Assembly (NCBI GenBank): GCA_900546215.1 | Contig: URCD01000086.1 | Location: forward strand, 1-9,756 | Reading direction: 5' to 3' | Origin: an uncultured Eubacteriales bacterium | GTDB taxonomy: Bacteria; Bacillota; Clostridia; Lachnospirales; Anaerotignaceae | DNA length: 9,756 nucleotides | Shown: positions 6,466 through 9,756 of the stretch, piece by piece | Layout: every line of letters starts with the position of its first letter | How positions within the stretch are numbered: the stretch's first letter is position 1 | The notes under the pieces: model-generated | Database searches by the model: none | What the model was told of the DNA's origin: nothing | What the model saw: only the letters and a program-made list of their open reading frames with translations | Program-made: the position numbers and the translations under genes

Positions 6466-7665
6466 ATGGACATATTAAAAAAGGCATACTGCCGTACATT
6501 TCAAACAGCTTTTAAAATAGCGCTCCCTCTTCTTCCCTACAGAAAACCGGAAATGCTGGACGGAACCGACGATGTTCCTGTGCTTTTCAAGAAAAAGGGA
6601 ATAAAAAGGGTGCTTATGGTTACCGATAGAGGAATAAGGGAGCTGGGCATTACAAAGCATTTGGAAAAGGCGCTTGCGGCTGAGAGGATTAAGTGTATCG
6701 TTTATGATAGGACTGTTCCCAATCCCACCACCGACAATGTTGAAGAGGCCAGACAGCTTTATTTAAAGGAGAACTGTCAGGCGGTAATAGGCTTTGGCGG
6801 CGGCTCCTCAATGGACTGCGCTAAGGCTGTAGGAGCAAGGATAGCAAAGCCGGGACAAAGCCTTGCGAAAATGAAGGGTATACTTAAAGTTCATAAAAAG
6901 CTTCCGATGCTGATTGCAATTCCAACTACAGCCGGGACAGGCAGTGAAACAACGCTTGCCGCGGTAATAACGGACAGTAAAACAAGGCATAAATATCCTA
7001 TAAATGACTTTTCGCTTATACCGCGTTACGCCGTTTTAGATCCGGAGGTAACAAAAAGTCTGCCCATATGGGTTGCGGCAACAACGGGAATGGACGCTCT
7101 CACCCACGCGGTTGAGGCCTATATCGGACGTTCAACGACAAAGGAGACAAGAACCGACGCTACGCAGGCCGTAAGGCTTATATTTGCGAATATATACGAG
7201 GTATGCGACAATCCTGATAATATAGAGGCGAGAAGAAATATGCTTCACGCGGCTTATCTTGCCGGAAGCGCATTTACAAAATCCTACGTGGGATATGTCC
7301 ACGCGGTTGCCCATTCGCTTGGCGGAAGATATAATGTTCCTCACGGACTTGCAAACGCTGTGCTTCTTCCTCATGTGCTGGAGGCCTATGGAGCAAGCGC
7401 TTATAAAAAGCTGCATGAACTGGCTATGGCAATAGGAATATCAAACGCCAACGAGGGGCATAGGGCCGGTGCGGAAAAGTTTATAAACGCTGTAAAGGAA
7501 ATGAAGCTCAGGCTTGATATACCGGACAGGATTAGGGAAATCAGAAAAAAGGATATATCCAGACTGGCGCGTTACGCCGATAAGGAGGCAAATCCCCTCT
7601 ATCCCGTGCCTAAGCTTATGAATGCCAAGGAACTGGAACGCTTCTACTATGATGTTATGGAGTGA
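6466..7665 (+). CDS. Iron-containing alcohol dehydrogenase
   Basis: This 399-residue group III (Fe-dependent) alcohol dehydrogenase should interconvert an alcohol and aldehyde with NAD(P)H in the cytosol. The nucleotide-binding loop is GFGGGSSMD (109-117), followed by PTTAGTGSE in the family pattern. The four metal ligands by homology to FucO are Asp210 and His214 (GMDALTHAVEAY), His279 (HAVAHSLGG) and His293 (NVPHGLANA), all present. The ATG at 6466 is chosen over an in-frame ATG at 6412: it has AAGGAG (6454-6459) at 6 bases, whereas the earlier codon lies inside marR. Neighbours are marR upstream (1 base apart) and an ALDH3-type dehydrogenase downstream, almost overlapping. The substrate cannot be read from the sequence. 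The basic N terminus (MDILKKAYCRTFQ) resembles a clostridial subgroup often found beside aldehyde dehydrogenases, from general recall. Confidence 0.93.
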   Translation: MDILKKAYCRTFQTAFKIALPLLPYRKPEMLDGTDDVPVLFKKKGIKRVLMVTDRGIRELGITKHLEKALAAERIKCIVYDRTVPNPTTDNVEEARQLYLKENCQAVIGFGGGSSMDCAKAVGARIAKPGQSLAKMKGILKVHKKLPMLIAIPTTAGTGSETTLAAVITDSKTRHKYPINDFSLIPRYAVLDPEVTKSLPIWVAATTGMDALTHAVEAYIGRSTTKETRTDATQAVRLIFANIYEVCDNPDNIEARRNMLHAAYLAGSAFTKSYVGYVHAVAHSLGGRYNVPHGLANAVLLPHVLEAYGASAYKKLHELAMAIGISNANEGHRAGAEKFINAVKEMKLRLDIPDRIREIRKKDISRLARYADKEANPLYPVPKLMNAKELERFYYDVME

Positions 7666-7670
7666 TGAAA

Positions 7671-9050
7671 ATGAGACAGGAAGAAATAGAAAATATAATT
7701 GAAAGACAGAGAAATTTTTTTGCCGCTGGAAAGACCTTTGACGTGGAGTACCGCATAAAAGCGCTTAGGAGACTGAAGCATACTGTCATTAAATATGAGG
7801 ACGAGATTAACGCGGCCCTTAAGGCTGACCTTGGAAAAAGCGGATTTGAGGGATATATGTGCGAGGTTGGGCTTGCCTTAAGCGAGATTTCGTATATGAT
7901 AAAGCATACAAGGTCCTTCGCCGCGGAAAAAAGGGTACGGACTCCGCTTGCGCAGTATGTTTCAAGAAGCTATGTAAAGCCGTCGCCCTATGGTTCAGTG
8001 CTTATTATGAGCCCTTGGAATTATCCGTTTATGCTTACAATAGACCCCTTGGCTGACGCTATTGCGGCGGGAAATACTGCGGTGCTGAAGCCCAGCGCCT
8101 ACTCCCCAAATACAAGCGCAGTTATAAAAAAGATAATTGAGGAATGCTTTGACCCCGGATATGTTGCTGTTATTACAGGCGGAAGACAGGAAAACAGCTT
8201 TCTTTTAAACGCGGAATTTGACTATATTTTCTTTACCGGAAGTCAGGCGGTCGGCAGGGAGGTAATGAGGCACGCCTCGGATAACCTTACGCCCGTTACG
8301 CTTGAGCTTGGCGGAAAAAGTCCCTGCATAGTTGACAGTACGGCTAAAATAAAGCTTGCCGCAAAAAGGATAGTGTTCGGCAAATTCCTTAACTGCGGAC
8401 AGACATGCGTTGCACCCGACTATATTTACTGTGACGAGAGGATAAGGGACAGACTTATCGAGGAACTCATATTGCAGATTAAAAAGCAGTTCGGGGATGA
8501 ACCGCTTTTAAACAGTAATTACGGAAAGATAATTAATGAAAAGCATTTTGACAGGATTTCGGCTCTTATTGACCCTAAAAAAATCGTTTTCGGCGGAAAA
8601 AGCGACCGGGAAAGCTTAAGAATTGAACCCGTAATAATGGACAATGTAGACTGGAACGACCCGGTTATGCAGGAGGAAATATTCGGCCCCGTTCTTCCTG
8701 TGCTGACCTTTGAGAATATAGGGGAAGCTGTGAAGAAAATCAATTCCAGGCCGCATCCCCTTGCTCTTTATATGTTTTCCGAGGATAAAAGGGCGGAAGG
8801 CTTTGTGACAAAGCGCTGCCAGTTCGGAGGAGGATGTATAAACGATACGATAATCCACCTTGCAACAAGCCAAATGGGCTTTGGAGGCGTCGGCGCCAGC
8901 GGTATGGGAGCATATCATGGAAGGGTTGGCTTTGATACGTTTTCACATAAAAAAAGTATTGTGGATAAGAAAACATGGATGGACCTGCCAATGCGCTATC
9001 AGCCCTATGGACAATTTAGTGAGAAGCTTTTAAGGATGTTTTTAAAGTAA
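7671..9050 (+). CDS. Class 3 (ALDH3-like) aldehyde dehydrogenase
   Basis: This 459-residue NAD(P)-dependent enzyme oxidises aldehydes to carboxylic acids. All key residues are visible: the oxyanion Asn117 in PWNYPF, the general base Glu212 in LELGGKSP, the nucleophile Cys246 in NCGQTCVAPDY, and Glu336 in EEIFGPVLP. These fall exactly 3 positions after N114, E209, C243 and E333 of rat ALDH3A1, and the short N terminus also fits class 3, which includes fatty-aldehyde enzymes. Candidate starts are GTG 7662, ATG 7665 and ATG 7671. The last is preferred because GGAG (7659-7662) sits 8 bases upstream of it; ATG 7665 would give a 1-base stop-start overlap with the dehydrogenase gene but leaves only 2 bases after GGAG. 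No C-terminal membrane anchor is seen. It is the last gene of the operon, followed by a terminator. The physiological substrate is unknown. Confidence 0.93.
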   Translation: MRQEEIENIIERQRNFFAAGKTFDVEYRIKALRRLKHTVIKYEDEINAALKADLGKSGFEGYMCEVGLALSEISYMIKHTRSFAAEKRVRTPLAQYVSRSYVKPSPYGSVLIMSPWNYPFMLTIDPLADAIAAGNTAVLKPSAYSPNTSAVIKKIIEECFDPGYVAVITGGRQENSFLLNAEFDYIFFTGSQAVGREVMRHASDNLTPVTLELGGKSPCIVDSTAKIKLAAKRIVFGKFLNCGQTCVAPDYIYCDERIRDRLIEELILQIKKQFGDEPLLNSNYGKIINEKHFDRISALIDPKKIVFGGKSDRESLRIEPVIMDNVDWNDPVMQEEIFGPVLPVLTFENIGEAVKKINSRPHPLALYMFSEDKRAEGFVTKRCQFGGGCINDTIIHLATSQMGFGGVGASGMGAYHGRVGFDTFSHKKSIVDKKTWMDLPMRYQPYGQFSEKLLRMFLK

Positions 9051-9055
9051 ATTTT

Positions 9056-9084
9056 AGACCGGTCTTTAAGACTGGTCTTTTTTT
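9056..9084 (+). terminator. Intrinsic terminator of the marR-adh-aldh operon
   Basis: AGACCGGTC (9056-9064) pairs with GACTGGTCT (9070-9078), with one G-U pair, around a 5-base loop. It is followed by a run of T to 9084. It begins 5 bases after the aldehyde dehydrogenase stop and marks the end of this operon. Confidence 0.85.
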
Positions 9085-9137
9085 GTCTCCGCTTTTATAT
9101 GTTTTTATTAAGAATATAAAATCGGGAGGACACATTA

Positions 9138-9233
9138 TTGACAAGGATAAGGTGTGAAAATGTGTATAAAAACCCTGAAAAGGCGGCCCAGCTGTGGATA
9201 AAATATTTAAAGCTGAAGGGAAGCGCTAAATGA
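9138..9233 (+). CDS. Small 31-residue protein coupled to the recombinase (hypothetical)
   Basis: A short open frame begins at TTG 9138, preceded 7 bases upstream by GGGAGGA (9124-9130), an excellent ribosome binding site with no better use. It encodes a basic peptide starting MTRIRCENVYKN and ending KYLKLKGSAK, with an amphipathic-looking centre (PEKAAQLWIKYLKL). The stop TGA (9231-9233) overlaps the recombinase ATG (9230-9232) as ATGA, a classic translational-coupling arrangement. No family is recognised. It could be a short conserved accessory protein or merely a leader peptide that drives recombinase translation. It is too short for codon statistics, so the call rests on the ribosome binding site and the overlap. 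Confidence 0.5.
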   Translation: MTRIRCENVYKNPEKAAQLWIKYLKLKGSAK

Positions 9234-9756
9234 AGGCCGCCATATACTGCCGACTGTCTGATGAGGACAGGGATAAACGAACAGGGGAGGATAGCGTTAG
9301 CATTCAGAACCAGAAAACAATGCTTACGGATTATGCCATATCTCAGGGCTGGGAAATTTACGGCATATACAGCGACGACGACTATGCCGGGGCGGACAGG
9401 AACAGGCCGGAGTTTAAAAGGCTTATTGAGGACGCGCGCAGGAGAAAATTTGACATTGTGCTGTGCAAAACCCAATCGAGGTTTACAAGAGAGCTTGAGA
9501 TAGTTGAAAAGTACATACACGGACTTTTTCCGCTGTGGGGAATACGCTTTGTCAGTATTGTTGACGGGGCGGATACCGATATCGGCGGAAATAAAAAATC
9601 AAGGCAGATAAACGGACTGATAAATGAATGGTATTTGGAGGACATGTCGGAAAACATTAAGAGCGTGCTTACAGCGAAGCGTAAAAGGGGAGAGCATATA
9701 GGTGCCTTTGCCCTTTATGGGTACATGAAGGACCCAAATGAAAAGGGCGGCCTTAT
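9230..9756 (+). CDS. Large serine recombinase, N-terminal part (runs off the window)
   Basis: Only the first 175 codons are present. The N-terminal resolvase domain is intact: Arg8 and the nucleophile Ser10 in YCRLS, SIQNQ (24-28), SDDDYAGADRNRP (48-60), and the active-site arginines Arg84 and Arg87 in TQSRFTRE. The long helix following (about 127-151) and the GEHIGAFALYGY motif (154-165) mark the junction to the C-terminal recombinase domain. That places it with large serine integrases/transposases rather than short resolvases. AAGGGA (9216-9221) at 8 bases and the ATGA overlap with the upstream small frame support the start. Such enzymes integrate or excise phages and conjugative or transposable elements at short att sites. 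Its position right after an operon terminator suggests the end of an element that lies mainly to the right. Which element cannot be told from this fragment. Confidence 0.92.
   Translation, partial: MKAAIYCRLSDEDRDKRTGEDSVSIQNQKTMLTDYAISQGWEIYGIYSDDDYAGADRNRPEFKRLIEDARRRKFDIVLCKTQSRFTRELEIVEKYIHGLFPLWGIRFVSIVDGADTDIGGNKKSRQINGLINEWYLEDMSENIKSVLTAKRKRGEHIGAFALYGYMKDPNEKGGL

Noticed and set aside
9095..9657. Minus-strand open frames over the recombinase start
   Set aside because: The plus strand encodes a clear serine recombinase with catalytic residues; the antisense products match nothing.

Overview
The window looks like a chromosomal segment of a Gram-positive, spore-forming anaerobe of the Clostridia, possibly Lachnospirales-like. 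This is inferred from the complete-looking cotJ spore-coat cluster, the SLH-type surface protein, strong AGGAGG-type ribosome binding sites, a moderate-to-low GC content, and a large serine recombinase of the kind common in Clostridia. No rRNA or other taxonomic marker is present, so the assignment is an inference.

Layout. Left end, minus strand: a two-gene potassium uptake operon, ktrB (membrane subunit) followed by ktrA (RCK regulatory subunit), with a promoter just upstream of ktrB. A separate outward-facing promoter candidate near the left edge would serve a gene outside the window. A divergent spacer of about 340 bp (2077-2419) separates this operon from a long plus-strand gene for a secreted S-layer-homology protein. 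That protein has a signal peptide, an SLH-like region and seven tandem repeats of about 80 residues, and its gene ends at a strong intrinsic terminator. Next is cotJA-cotJB-cotJC. Here the CotJC manganese-catalase-like protein stops at about 138 residues and lacks the C-terminal part that carries the last two metal ligands.

Then comes a probable stress or detoxification operon: a MarR-family regulator with a palindrome overlapping its own predicted -35 box, an iron-type alcohol dehydrogenase, and an ALDH3-class aldehyde dehydrogenase. The genes abut or nearly abut and end at an intrinsic terminator. The two enzymes together could reduce or oxidise the same aldehyde, with the MarR protein controlling their expression. 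Immediately after that terminator begins what may be the edge of an integrative element: a 31-codon ORF with a TTG start and a good ribosome binding site, overlapping by ATGA the start of a large serine recombinase that runs off the right edge.

Most of the window is ordinary chromosomal content. The points most worth a second look are the shortened CotJC, the coupled micro-ORF before the recombinase, the palindrome at the marR promoter, and the degenerate seven-fold repeat architecture of the SLH protein.
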